Assembly (NCBI RefSeq): GCF_009363075.1
Contig: NZ_CP045293.1
Span: forward strand, 6,783,501-6,847,500
From: Paenibacillus guangzhouensis
GTDB lineage: Bacteria > Bacillota > Bacilli > Paenibacillales > Paenibacillaceae
Direction: 5' to 3'
DNA: 64,000 bases
The translations under genes and the position numbers were made by a program. The notes below the pieces were generated by a model that saw only the letters and a program-made list of their open reading frames with translations, did no database searches and was not told the origin of the DNA. Shown piece after piece: positions 1-8,516 of this stretch (its first letter is position 1; every line of letters begins with the position of its first letter).

Positions 1-2
1 AT

Positions 3-722
3 TCCTTTTTCGTAACGGCTTGTCTTGGATTGATAATGGCCATGGCATGGTGCTTCATATCCTTTGTGAAGGAGCGGGTCGAAGCAGCAGAGACGCTCGA
101 TGCGCGTATTGCACCGCCGCCAATATTCAAGACCAAGCGGATGAAACGATACATTCTCTTCGCCTTCGTCTTCTTGATTTTCATGTATAGCGGGATTGAA
201 GGGAGTCTGAATCATTTCATGTCTTCCATCTTCCTGACTCATTTAGAGGTCACACCCTATTACGCTTCGCTTAGCATTGGGCTATTCTGGATGGCGATGG
301 TCATAGGCCGAGCGGCCACAGGGTGGATTATTCGAAAAGTAAACTATGCCCAGTATTTGCGCTGGAATATGTTCGGCACGCTCGTCATGATCGTCTTGTT
401 TGCATTGTGGAGAGAGGCTGTGGTTGGCTTTATGGTGGTCATCATGATGGGGCTAACGATGTCTGGCGTATATTCGATTACGATGGTGTATGCGAATCAT
501 ACGTTTCCTGGAATGGCTCGGCTCGTGACGAGTCTGGTTACCGCATTTGCGGGGTTCGGCGCAGCGGTGTTTCCCGCACTGATAGGCTATGCGATGGATC
601 ATTCCGGCACGGTGTCTGCACTATGGTATATCGCTGGCTTCGCGGTGATCTATTTGATGGTACTGTTGCTCGGCATTGGTAGATTTTATCGTAATCAAGC
701 TAGTGCGGTGTTGAATTCATGA
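3..722 (+). CDS. MFS transporter, C-terminal part (5' end outside window)
   Basis: The frame is open from the first full codon at base 3 to the TGA at 720-722, so this is the 3' part of a gene that begins upstream. The visible 239 residues hold about six to seven hydrophobic helices. A basic cytoplasmic stretch (ERVEAAE, then KTKRMKR) precedes a helix block that starts with YILFAFVFLIFMYSG, which fits the central loop and second half of a 12-helix major facilitator. The GRAATGW segment is the usual small-residue/Arg motif after a transmembrane helix. Some features recall the sugar-proton (FucP-like) branch, but the substrate cannot be read from the sequence. The in-frame TTG and ATG codons near base 30 are internal and should not be taken as starts. 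It ends 18 bases before the next gene, so the two may be cotranscribed. Confidence 0.8.
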   Translation, partial: SFFVTACLGLIMAMAWCFISFVKERVEAAETLDARIAPPPIFKTKRMKRYILFAFVFLIFMYSGIEGSLNHFMSSIFLTHLEVTPYYASLSIGLFWMAMVIGRAATGWIIRKVNYAQYLRWNMFGTLVMIVLFALWREAVVGFMVVIMMGLTMSGVYSITMVYANHTFPGMARLVTSLVTAFAGFGAAVFPALIGYAMDHSGTVSALWYIAGFAVIYLMVLLLGIGRFYRNQASAVLNS

Positions 723-740
723 AAATAGGGGGAACTCCAA

Positions 741-1532
741 ATGAGTATTCAGATGATTGCGGTGGACATGGATGGCACGTTTCTAAATGATCGAAAGGAC
801 TATAATCGAGATCGTTTTCGGGCGCAGTATGCGGAAATGAAAAGAAAAGGGATACGTTTTGTTGTCGCTAGCGGCAATCAATATTATCAGCTGCGATCAT
901 TTTTTCCTGACATCGCGGACGAGATCGCTTTTGTTGCGGAGAACGGTGCGTTTATCGTTGATGGGAATGAAGAAGTATTCACAGGTCACATGTCCGATGA
1001 GACCATTGCGAAGACGCTGGAGATTCTGCAGCAGTACCCTTCCTCGAATGTTGCGATCTGCGGCAAACAAAGTGCCTACATGCGCCATGATGAATCCGAC
1101 GACTACTATGACTATGCCATTCAATACTACCATCGCTTAAAAAGAGTAGAAGATTTCACCCGTATTGAGGATCAATTGTTTAAATTCGCCCTTCGTTTTC
1201 CGCTCGAGGACCTGGATCAAGCGATTGTGAACTTGAAGCGTGAACTGGGAGAGGAAGTTACACCTGTAGCCTGTGGCCACGGGGATGTAGATATTATTGT
1301 AACGGGTATTCACAAGGCGCATGGCATCAAGCTGCTTCAGCACAGATGGCAGATTCCGGACGATATGACGGCGGCTTTTGGCGATAGTGGTAATGATGTT
1401 GAAATGCTAAGGCATGTACATTACAGCTATGCGATGGAACATGCGAGTGACATCGCGAAGAGGGCGGCGAAGTATCGCATCGGTTCGAATAATATTGAAG
1501 CTGTGTTGGACACGATAGACAACCTCTTATAA
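741..1532 (+). CDS. Cof-type HAD-IIB family phosphatase
   Basis: A 263-residue protein with all four haloacid dehalogenase motifs: motif I DMDGT with nucleophile Asp9 and Asp11, motif II Ser44 in VVASGN, motif III Lys192 in the HKAHGIKLL segment, and motif IV GDSGND at 214-219. The region between motifs II and III (about 85-185) is the alpha/beta cap typical of the Cof/IIB class. Family members hydrolyse sugar phosphates, FMN or other small phosphoesters in the cytoplasm; the specific substrate cannot be assigned. The ATG at 741 follows an AGGGGG ribosome site at a normal distance. A strong terminator follows immediately. Length is normal for the family. Confidence 0.92.
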   Translation: MSIQMIAVDMDGTFLNDRKDYNRDRFRAQYAEMKRKGIRFVVASGNQYYQLRSFFPDIADEIAFVAENGAFIVDGNEEVFTGHMSDETIAKTLEILQQYPSSNVAICGKQSAYMRHDESDDYYDYAIQYYHRLKRVEDFTRIEDQLFKFALRFPLEDLDQAIVNLKRELGEEVTPVACGHGDVDIIVTGIHKAHGIKLLQHRWQIPDDMTAAFGDSGNDVEMLRHVHYSYAMEHASDIAKRAAKYRIGSNNIEAVLDTIDNLL

Positions 1533-1542
1533 ACAATGCAAG

Positions 1543-1575
1543 GAAGCCATTCCGATTAGGAATAGGCTTCTTTTT
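1543..1575 (+). terminator. Rho-independent terminator of the HAD gene
   Basis: GAAGCC-ATTCC stem, short loop, GGAAT-A-GGCTTC, then a T-run. It lies just after the HAD phosphatase stop codon and separates that gene from the GntR operon. Confidence 0.9.
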
Positions 1576-1622
1576 GACGTTATAGGGTACATTCACACGG
1601 AAAAATAATGAAGTGTTAACTA

Positions 1623-1669
1623 TTGACATCTGCGATGTATTACAGGCATAATACACTCATGAAGTGTAT
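1623..1669 (+). promoter_or_regulatory. Promoter and palindromic operator of the gntR-ABC operon
   Basis: TTGACA at 1623-1628 and CATAAT at 1647-1652, separated by 18 bp, make a good sigma-A promoter. A perfect inverted repeat, ATACACT-N5-AGTGTAT, covers 1651-1669 and so overlaps the -10 end and the start point. A further AGTGTA...TACACA arrangement with a 12-bp gap spans 1663-1686. AGTGTA/TACACT half-sites are the type linked to YtrA-family GntR repressors, so autoregulation by the first gene is the natural reading. That step is inference. Confidence 0.75.
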
Positions 1670-1713
1670 GAACTACATAGTACACACACTTGCTATGAAG
1701 ACGAGGGGTGAGC

Positions 1714-2139
1714 ATGAAGATGAATGAAGGGTGGACGAGTGTTGTTTTTAATAACCGGGACCCAGTCTATTTGCAAGTCGTTAGGCATTTCAAGGAGCAG
1801 ATCGCAACAGGCCGATTGAAGGCAGGGCAGGTTATTCCTTCCCGCAGAGAACTCGGAGCATTGCTCAAAATAAATCCAAACACGGCGCAGAAAGCGTATA
1901 AGGAAATGGAGGAGCAGCGGTTGATTACTACAGAAGGGAACTCGCCAAGTCGGATCACCGAGGAGGCTGAAATATTGCGAGCCATTCGTTCGGAACTTAT
2001 AGAAGGTGCAGTGGAAGCATTTGTCGTGTCAGTACGGAGAATTGATGTGCCTGTCGATGAATTATTGGAGCTTGTCCGGACGAAGTATGTGGAGGAACGT
2101 TCCCGTACGAGTCAAGAAGGAGGCAGTTCCCATGATTGA
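1714..2139 (+). CDS. GntR-family repressor, YtrA-like
   Basis: A short (141-residue) GntR regulator. The N-terminal winged helix starts at DPVYLQVVRHFKEQI and includes PSRRELGALLKINPNTAQKAYKEME, the recognition-helix region typical of the YtrA subfamily. Only a short helical tail of about 50 residues follows, with no large effector domain. YtrA-type proteins sit at the head of ABC-transporter operons and repress them, often in response to cell-envelope stress; the next two genes are such a transporter. ATG at 1714 is preferred because GAGGGG lies 5-6 bases upstream; a GTG at 1708 is possible but would overlap that site. The 3' end overlaps the ABC ATPase by 8 bases, implying translational coupling. 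Confidence 0.88.
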   Translation: MKMNEGWTSVVFNNRDPVYLQVVRHFKEQIATGRLKAGQVIPSRRELGALLKINPNTAQKAYKEMEEQRLITTEGNSPSRITEEAEILRAIRSELIEGAVEAFVVSVRRIDVPVDELLELVRTKYVEERSRTSQEGGSSHD

Positions 2140-2821
2140 AGTGATAGATCTGCACAAGCGCTATCGTGGTCGCAAAGTGCTTAACGGTGTGTCCTTCACC
2201 GCAGAGAAAGGGCAGATTACATGTCTGATCGGAATCAATGGAGCGGGTAAATCAACGATTCTGAAAGCTATCATGGGACTTACCCCGCTGAAGAGCGGTC
2301 TGATTCGAATTGATGATGCCAAGGTTGGGTCGGCGATGTACGAGAGGGTCGCTTTTGTACCCGATCATCTAACGACGCCAACCGGGATGAGACTGTCGGA
2401 GGGAATCCAGTTCATGAAGGATTTCTATCGGAATTGGAATGATGCGCGCGCGAAGGATCTACTCGAGTTCTTCAAGCTGGATCGGTCGGAACGTGTGGGT
2501 AACCTGTCCAAAGGGACGGCGGCAAAGTACAGTCTGTTACTCGGGTTGTCACAAGACACGGACTACATCTTAATGGATGAGCCGTTCTCGGGGATCGACA
2601 TGTTCAGTCGCGAGATTATCGCCGAAGTGTTCACGACGGACCTCATTGAGGATCGCGGAGTGCTGCTAACAACGCATGAAATCGAGGATATGGAGCATTT
2701 GATCGACCAAGCAGTTCTGCTTCAGAATGGAAAGGTTCAAATTGCCTTTGATTGCGAAGAAATGCGTACGACGGAAGGGAAGTCCGTCATTGATGTGATG
2801 AGGGAGGTGTATGCGGGATGA
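2132..2821 (+). CDS. ABC transporter ATP-binding protein
   Basis: A 229-residue nucleotide-binding domain. Walker A is GINGAGKST at residues 34-42, the signature loop is an atypical LSKGTA at 125-130 instead of LSGGQ, Walker B is YILMDE with Glu150, and the switch histidine is His182 in TTHE. Such variant signatures occur in small exporter ATPases of the YtrB/BcrA group. The frame is open from 2006, but AGGAGG at 2119-2124 places the start at ATG 2132, inside the end of the GntR gene. It overlaps the permease by four bases (ATGA). Likely an exporter with the next gene; cargo unknown. Confidence 0.92.
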   Translation: MIEVIDLHKRYRGRKVLNGVSFTAEKGQITCLIGINGAGKSTILKAIMGLTPLKSGLIRIDDAKVGSAMYERVAFVPDHLTTPTGMRLSEGIQFMKDFYRNWNDARAKDLLEFFKLDRSERVGNLSKGTAAKYSLLLGLSQDTDYILMDEPFSGIDMFSREIIAEVFTTDLIEDRGVLLTTHEIEDMEHLIDQAVLLQNGKVQIAFDCEEMRTTEGKSVIDVMREVYAG

Positions 2822-3648
2822 ATCGGTTTTTGAAATTGGTCAATATGGAAATTCATCGTTTCCGTTATATACTCTTCTCTCTGATGGCGGTGACACTGTT
2901 ATCTCAGTGTGGTTTGTTAATCTGGACGGTACAGCGCGTCGTATCCGCCAAGGAGCAAGGACTGACCCAAGCAGAGGTTGGCTATGCAATCCCTAAAGTT
3001 CTCTCGTTCCCCTGGGCTATCGTAAACGCAAAAGAGTGGTTTATCCTGCCGATTTTTCTGAGCATCACGGTGCTTGTCTTGTATTCCATCATCATCTGGT
3101 ACCGAGATTGGTTCGGTCGGTCTACGTTCATTTATCGGCTGCTTATGCTGCCGTCGGCGAGATGGATGCTTTATGTATCCAAGCTGTCAGCTATTTTATT
3201 ATTCGTATTTTGTATGCTTGCGTTTCAATTGCTGCTGCTCGTTGGGGAGAATATGCTCTTTCAATGGATCGTGCCGGTGGATATGCGAACGGATTCGACC
3301 TTTGTTGAGGCGGTCACGATGAATTATGCGCTGGAAATCCTGCTGCCGAAGCAATTCGAGCAATTTATCTATTCGTATGGACTAGGGATTATCGGTATTC
3401 TCGTCATCTTCACAGCGGTACTCATCGAGCGAAGCTATCGGCGATGGGGGATCCTCTATGGCATTTTTTATACTGCTGCATGCGTGGCCACGATTGTATC
3501 CCCGATGGTGCTGCTCGGTCTAGATCGTTCGTCAGGTTATTGGTATCCGAATGAAATATACATGATGGAATTAGCCGTGTGTCTGCTCGTTCCTGTGATC
3601 TCGATAGGTCTTGGATTCTGGCTTCTTCGCAAGAAGATCACGGTGTAA
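2818..3648 (+). CDS. ABC transporter permease (six-helix membrane protein)
   Basis: 276 residues with about six transmembrane helices (roughly 16-38, 65-85, 118-145, 180-205, 215-240 and 248-272) and short polar loops. There is no recognisable enzyme domain. The gene overlaps the preceding ATPase by ATGA, which with the GntR gene makes a standard repressor-ATPase-permease operon. By position it is the membrane subunit of that exporter. Its sequence is too divergent to name a subfamily with confidence; YtrC/D-like or ABC-2-like are the options. Confidence 0.82.
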   Translation: MNRFLKLVNMEIHRFRYILFSLMAVTLLSQCGLLIWTVQRVVSAKEQGLTQAEVGYAIPKVLSFPWAIVNAKEWFILPIFLSITVLVLYSIIIWYRDWFGRSTFIYRLLMLPSARWMLYVSKLSAILLFVFCMLAFQLLLLVGENMLFQWIVPVDMRTDSTFVEAVTMNYALEILLPKQFEQFIYSYGLGIIGILVIFTAVLIERSYRRWGILYGIFYTAACVATIVSPMVLLGLDRSSGYWYPNEIYMMELAVCLLVPVISIGLGFWLLRKKITV

Positions 3649-3661
3649 AGGAGGGATTGCG

Positions 3662-4858
3662 ATGAAACGTTATCTATTATCGATCATTCTAGGTGTCTGT
3701 GCGCTTGGTATATTGTGTACATATTATGTTTACGGATCAGCCGATCATTTGCCTGAATATAAGCTGACGACGATTCAAGGCGATCCGCAAGAGGGAGCTG
3801 GAATCGAGCTTTCTGGCCATTATAGTGGGAGAATGCGTTCGGAGCAGATCGAAGTAAATGGGGCTGGCAGCCACTATCGAAGTCGAGAGACGCTGCGCGA
3901 TGATGTTCTGGGTGCACGCTCATGGATATATAACTATGGGGAAATGGCGCGATGGATTCGTGAACATCGTCAGTTCATGCGAGGCAAAGATCAACTCGAA
4001 GGATTCTACGAGGATAAGGAATGGTTGATTTATGCGACGGGTGCCTCTCGATCGGAATTATCGGTGGAACGATTGCATCTTGGAACCGGTGAGGTGAAGG
4101 AATATACCACGAAACTACCCGTTCAGACGGATTACGATTATATCAACGTTGCAGATGTGCAGCGGATCAATGACCAGCTTCATGTCCTTGTTAGGCAAAA
4201 CGCAAAAGGGTCGTCTTCTCTTCAATATTTTCATTATGTGTTGAACTTTGATAGTGGTGTGTTGATACGGAGCGAACAAATCACGCATTGGAAGAAGACG
4301 AAAAAGGATGTTGAAATAGAAGATTATCATTTGTATAATTCCGAGTCGTCTAACGGTTATGCCGTATTTATGGTTCGAGAGAATAAGATCTTATCGAAAT
4401 CCGAAAACTCGTATTCCAGTGAGCAGATCGCTGCCCACCTCTATATGTATTCCTATCAGACGGGCAAGTTGACTGCCTTACCGGATCCCAAGCAGCAATT
4501 TGATCCGAACGTTAATTACTATCAAGAAGGCGAACAGGTCATCTACCAAACAATGGATAAAAATACGCTGACACTATCCCGTTACAATTTGGCTACAGGT
4601 ACGGAAGAACGGGATTATGTATCGATTAAGGCTTCGGAATTCGGAGCAGAGGAGATTCAATCTGCGATCCTATCCGATCATCGGGTGTACGTGCATATGA
4701 GAAAGGGCACTACCTATTTGGTTGCTACGTTAGATCTATCCGATGGGAGAGCGCTCTATGTGGGTGAAGTATCGTATGAAGGACCTGAAGCGGAGCGTGA
4801 GAAGGAAATGAAGTTGCTTCAGCTCTATAACCTGAACATCAATAAGCGTGTTTCTTAG
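3662..4858 (+). CDS. Membrane-anchored extracytoplasmic protein of unknown function
   Basis: 398 residues. An N-terminal hydrophobic segment after MKRYLL (about 4-24) looks like an uncleaved signal anchor, and the rest is hydrophilic and beta-rich with repeated stretches of the type YNLATGTEE and YSYQTGKL, as in propeller-like proteins. I recognise no family. ATG 3662 is chosen because AAAGGAGGG stands directly upstream; the frame itself is open from 3611. It begins 13 bases after the permease stop and belongs to the same operon, so it may be an external accessory or sensor part of the transporter; this is inference from position. Confidence 0.75.
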   Translation: MKRYLLSIILGVCALGILCTYYVYGSADHLPEYKLTTIQGDPQEGAGIELSGHYSGRMRSEQIEVNGAGSHYRSRETLRDDVLGARSWIYNYGEMARWIREHRQFMRGKDQLEGFYEDKEWLIYATGASRSELSVERLHLGTGEVKEYTTKLPVQTDYDYINVADVQRINDQLHVLVRQNAKGSSSLQYFHYVLNFDSGVLIRSEQITHWKKTKKDVEIEDYHLYNSESSNGYAVFMVRENKILSKSENSYSSEQIAAHLYMYSYQTGKLTALPDPKQQFDPNVNYYQEGEQVIYQTMDKNTLTLSRYNLATGTEERDYVSIKASEFGAEEIQSAILSDHRVYVHMRKGTTYLVATLDLSDGRALYVGEVSYEGPEAEREKEMKLLQLYNLNINKRVS

Positions 4859-4875
4859 AAAAGAGGTACAGCCCG

Positions 4876-5148
4876 ATGGATCGAACGATGAGCTTTGGGC
4901 ATCAGTTGGAAATATTAAGAGGTTTAGAGACCTATGGGTACCAGGTTGCACACTATCTGCTGCAGGAAGACGATCTTGCGTTAGATGCCGTGAAATTAGC
5001 CCTGCTGGAGGTTAGTGCGAAGGAGGATTTTTTCAAGGAAGAAATCCTATCGCAACGCGCCGAGTGGCGCAGAACGGTGATGCGTCATGCGATCCAGTTG
5101 AAGCAAAAATGGTTAATCGCCAAGCAGAAGAATCCTATTCTGAATTAG
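4876..5148 (+). CDS. Small helical protein of unknown function
   Basis: A 90-residue soluble, mostly alpha-helical protein with a basic C-terminal helix (EWRRTVMRHAIQLKQKW). No signal peptide, no membrane segment and no recognised domain. It starts 17 bases after the preceding gene with an AGAGGT ribosome site and is followed by a hairpin terminator, so it is the last gene of the GntR operon. Its amphipathic helices could pair with a partner, but no role can be assigned. Confidence 0.7.
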   Translation: MDRTMSFGHQLEILRGLETYGYQVAHYLLQEDDLALDAVKLALLEVSAKEDFFKEEILSQRAEWRRTVMRHAIQLKQKWLIAKQKNPILN

Positions 5149-5229
5149 GGTGATTTTTAACCCTTGGTAAGTTGGCTGTGAGAGAGACGCTGAAAAAGAA
5201 GTTAAAAATGGCTACTAAAGTCTATAGTT

Positions 5230-5258
5230 CCCGCCTGTCTGAGGATAGGCGGGTTTTT
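5230..5258 (+). terminator. Terminator of the gntR-ABC operon
   Basis: CCCGCCTGTC, loop TGAG, GATAGGCGGG, followed by TTTTTAT. A small GGGT/ACCC hairpin right after the stop codon at 5149-5163 is a weaker upstream signal. Confidence 0.88.
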
Positions 5259-5277
5259 ATATAATGGAAGAGAAATG

Positions 5278-5296
5278 TAAGCGATATCTTCGCTTA
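5278..5296. promoter_or_regulatory. Palindrome upstream of the GH3 gene (candidate operator)
   Basis: Perfect inverted repeat TAAGCGA-N5-TCGCTTA ending about 12 bases before the AGGAGGG ribosome site of the GH3 gene. The size suits a dimeric repressor, or it could form a leader hairpin near the ribosome site. It is not a cre consensus. No regulator gene adjoins it. Confidence 0.45.
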
Positions 5297-5320
5297 GAAA
5301 TAGAGCAGGAGGGATCAGGG

Positions 5321-7600
5321 ATGCCCGATCTTAAGCAATCATCGACAACCGAACAGGATACCATTCAGTACGTCACGAATAACGGTGGCCCGACACTCGG
5401 CTACTCGACGGATTCAGGTGTATCCATCTTAGAACAAGATGGACTTTTCTTCAAAGATTTAAGCAAAGACGGCAAGCTCGATAAATATGAAGATTGGCGG
5501 TTATCCGCAGATGAACGGGCGCAAGATCTCGCATCGAAGATGACAATTGAGCAAATCGCAGGACTGATGTTATATAGCCGACATCAAGCGATCCCAGCCG
5601 TGAGTACGGGATGGTTCGCTAGCACGTATAACGGTAAAAAGTATGAGGAGAGCGGCGCGAAGCCGTGGGATTTGACGGATGAGCAGATCGGATTCTTAGC
5701 CAAGGACCATCTGAGACACGTGCTCGTGACGAGCGTGGAGAGTCCGGAGGTCGCGGCGCGTTGGAGCAATAAAGTGCAGGCGTTTGCGGAGTCGACGGAC
5801 TATGGTATTCCAGCAAATAACAGCTCAGATCCAAGGCATAGCTCGGATGCGAATTCCGAATTCAATGCCGGCGCAGGCGGACATATCTCGATGTGGCCGG
5901 AGACGCTAGGGCTTGCTGCTTCCTTCACGCCGGAGGTTACGCGTCAATTCGGTGACATCGCGGCAAAGGAATATCGCGCGCTTGGACTTGCGACAGCACT
6001 CTCGCCGCAAATCGATATTGCGACAGACCCGCGTTGGTTCCGCTTCACAGGCACGTTCGGGGAAGATTCGAAGCTAACGACGGATCTGGCGCGCGCTTAT
6101 GTTGACGGGTTCCAGAATTCGGACGGCAATCAAGAGATTGCAGGCGGCTGGGGCTATAACAGTGTCAATGCGATGGTGAAGCACTGGCCAGGAGGCGGTT
6201 CCGGCGAAGCGGGTCGGGATGCGCATTACGCTTGCGGGAAATATGCGGTGTATCCTGGTAATAACTTCGATGAACATCTGCTTCCTTTTACAGAGGGGGC
6301 ATTCAAGCTCGATGGGAAGACAGGGACGGCTTCTGCCGTAATGCCTTATTACACGGTGTCCATGGATCAAGATCCAGTATATGGCGAGAATGTCGGGAAC
6401 TCTTACAGCAAGTATCTCGTGACGGATTTGCTCCGGGAGAAATATGGCTATGACGGGGTCGTCTGCACGGATTGGCTGATCACGGCGGATGAGTCCGGCA
6501 GCAAGGATTCGTTCCTCACCGGGAAACCGTGGGGCGTGGAACAGTTAAGCATCGCGGAGCGCCACTATAAACTGCTCATGGCCGGTGTGGATCAGTTCGG
6601 GGGCAACAATGAGATCGAGCCTGTGCTGGAAGCCTATCAGATGGGCGTAGCTGAGCATGGCGAGGAAGTTATGCGCAGTCGATTTGAAAAGTCGGCGGTC
6701 CGGCTGCTCCGCAATATGTTCCAATTGGGATTGTTCGAGAATCCGTATTTGGATGCGGAAGAGAGCGCGCGGGTCGTAGGCAATCCGGAATTCATGCGTG
6801 CAGGGTATGAAGCGCAGTTGAAATCGATTGTGATGCTGAAGAATAAGAATCAAGTCCTTCCGATGCAGCCGAAGAGCAAGGTCTATATTCCGAAGCGGTA
6901 TTTGCCAGCGGGGAAGGATTGGTTCGGGTTCCCGACGCCGGAGTCGCATAAACATCCTGTGAATATGGACATCGTGGCCAAGTACTTCGATGTGACGGAC
7001 AATCCGGATGAAGCGGATTTCGCGATCGTGTTCATCAGCACCCCGAACTCGGGTACGGGGTATAGTCAGGAAGATGCGGATCAAGGCGGGAACGGTTATG
7101 TGCCGCTGAGTTTGCAGTATCGGACGTACACGGCGGAGCATGCCCGCGCGCACAGTCTGGCTGGCGATCCGCGCGGCAGTGATGTGCTCGACCGCTCCTA
7201 CCTCGGCAAGAGCGTTACGCCGCACAATACGACGGATCTGGATAGCGTGCTCGAGACGAGAGCGAAGATGCAAGGCAAGCCGGTCGTCGTATCGATGACG
7301 CTCACGAATCCGACGATCGTCGCGGAATTCGAGTCGGAGGTGGACGCGATCATCGCGAACTTCGGCGTGCAGGATCAGGCGATCATGGAGATCTTGTCCG
7401 GCAGCGTCGAGCCTTCCGCGCTGCTGCCGATGCAGATGCCCGCGAACATGCGGACGGTCGAGGAGCAGCTCGAGGATGTCGTGCATGACATGGAGTGCCA
7501 TGTGGACTCGGAGCATCATGTGTATGACTTCGCGTTCGGCATGAACTGGAGCGGCGTGATCGAGGATGCGCGGACGGCGAAGTATAAGAAAGTGAAGTAA
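5321..7600 (+). CDS. Glycoside hydrolase family 3 protein (beta-glycosidase type)
   Basis: A 759-residue cytoplasmic enzyme with no signal peptide. The GH3 N-terminal barrel is recognisable from the MVKHWPGGG loop (GH3 KH-x-G substrate-binding site) and GVVCTDW, whose Asp384 is at the position of the GH3 nucleophile. A C-terminal alpha/beta domain follows (about 500-745). GH3 enzymes release terminal beta-linked glucose, xylose or N-acetylglucosamine; specificity cannot be fixed here. The frame is open from 5264, but AGGAGGG at 5308-5314 marks ATG 5321 as start. It is monocistronic, with a terminator on both sides. Codon use becomes strongly G/C-ending towards the 3' end, and this creates long antisense open frames (e.g. 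6545-7519) that I regard as artefacts. Confidence 0.9.
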   Translation: MPDLKQSSTTEQDTIQYVTNNGGPTLGYSTDSGVSILEQDGLFFKDLSKDGKLDKYEDWRLSADERAQDLASKMTIEQIAGLMLYSRHQAIPAVSTGWFASTYNGKKYEESGAKPWDLTDEQIGFLAKDHLRHVLVTSVESPEVAARWSNKVQAFAESTDYGIPANNSSDPRHSSDANSEFNAGAGGHISMWPETLGLAASFTPEVTRQFGDIAAKEYRALGLATALSPQIDIATDPRWFRFTGTFGEDSKLTTDLARAYVDGFQNSDGNQEIAGGWGYNSVNAMVKHWPGGGSGEAGRDAHYACGKYAVYPGNNFDEHLLPFTEGAFKLDGKTGTASAVMPYYTVSMDQDPVYGENVGNSYSKYLVTDLLREKYGYDGVVCTDWLITADESGSKDSFLTGKPWGVEQLSIAERHYKLLMAGVDQFGGNNEIEPVLEAYQMGVAEHGEEVMRSRFEKSAVRLLRNMFQLGLFENPYLDAEESARVVGNPEFMRAGYEAQLKSIVMLKNKNQVLPMQPKSKVYIPKRYLPAGKDWFGFPTPESHKHPVNMDIVAKYFDVTDNPDEADFAIVFISTPNSGTGYSQEDADQGGNGYVPLSLQYRTYTAEHARAHSLAGDPRGSDVLDRSYLGKSVTPHNTTDLDSVLETRAKMQGKPVVVSMTLTNPTIVAEFESEVDAIIANFGVQDQAIMEILSGSVEPSALLPMQMPANMRTVEEQLEDVVHDMECHVDSEHHVYDFAFGMNWSGVIEDARTAKYKKVK

Positions 7601-7610
7601 TTGAATTGAA

Positions 7611-7646
7611 AAGGCCCTTATTCCGTGATGGGATAGGGGCCTTTTT
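7611..7646 (+). terminator. Terminator of the GH3 gene
   Basis: AAGGCCC-TTATTCC stem, loop GTGAT, GGGATAG-GGGCCTT, then TTTTT. Confidence 0.9.
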
Positions 7647-7682
7647 GTGCGTGGTGTGCTGGGATGGGGGGCGCGGAGGGAT

Positions 7683-8371
7683 TAACTGCTATTTAGCAGT
7701 TAACTTAGGCGAATTGAGGTGGCGTGGAGTAAATAACTGACTTTTTGCAGTTATTTCGCTTATAGTAACGGCCAAGTCGCCCAAATAACTGACAAAAAGC
7801 AGTTAATTTAGGCAGAGCGAGCTAATTTAGCGCAAATAACTGACTTTTTGCAGTTATTTCACCTATAGTAGCGGCCAAGTTGCCCAAATAACTGACAAAA
7901 AGCAGTTAATTTAGGCAGAGCGAGCTAATTTAGCGCAAATAACTGACTTTTTGCAGTTATTTCGCCTATAGTAGCGGCTAAGTTGCCCAAATAACTGACA
8001 AAAGGCAGTTATTTCTCTCTTTTAGCTAGAAAGTAGGTCAATTAACTGCAAAAAAGCAGTTAATTTAGACGAGATGAGGTGGCGCGAAGTAAATAACTGA
8101 CTTTTTGCAGTTATTTCACCTATAGTGGGGCCAAATCGCCCAAACAACTGACAAAAAGCAGTTATTTCTCTATTTAAGCCAGAAAGTCGCTCAAATAACT
8201 GCAAAAAAGCATTTAATTTAGGCAGAGCGAGCTAATTTAGCGTAAATAACTGACTTTTTGCAGTTATTTCGCCAATAGTAGCGGCCAAGTTACCCAAATA
8301 ACTGCTAAAGGGCAGTTAATTCTCTATTTGAGCCGGAAGTTCTCTCAAATAACTGCCTTTTAGCAGTTATT
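7683..8371. repeat. Array of 14 palindromic hairpins (TAACTG...CAGTTA)
   Basis: This intergenic stretch holds 14 copies of a short palindrome with arms like AAATAACTG / CAGTTATTT and an A/T-rich loop (CTTTTTG, CAAAAAG or a variant). Palindromes begin at 7683, 7731, 7783, 7834, 7886, 7937, 7989, 8041, 8091, 8142, 8193, 8234, 8296 and 8347, a spacing of mostly 50-52 bp. Two linkers alternate (one with GCGGCCAAGT, one with GCAGAGCGAGC), giving a 103-bp tandem unit in the first half. No convincing coding frame is present. A few half-sites carry point changes (CATTTA at 8210). Confidence 0.9.
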
Positions 8372-8516
8372 CTCCGATAATGGCACATTCCTAAGGTTCA
8401 AAGTGTTTTCAATCTTTTTCACATCCGTTTACAGGAACTAGAGGGAATATGAGGAATTAAGTAAGAATATGACTGAAATTTGCGCTACTAAAAGGTAGGA
8501 GAAGGAGTGTGCAGCA

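Noticed and set aside
6545-7519. A 324-codon minus-strand frame within the GH3 gene
   Set aside because: It is antisense to a clear GH3 domain, is rich in Arg, His and Ile as expected for the reverse of G/C-ending codons, and has no start signals.
7683-8371. CRISPR-like regular array
   Set aside because: The repeated element is a palindrome, the intervening linkers are themselves repeated instead of unique, and no cas gene is nearby.
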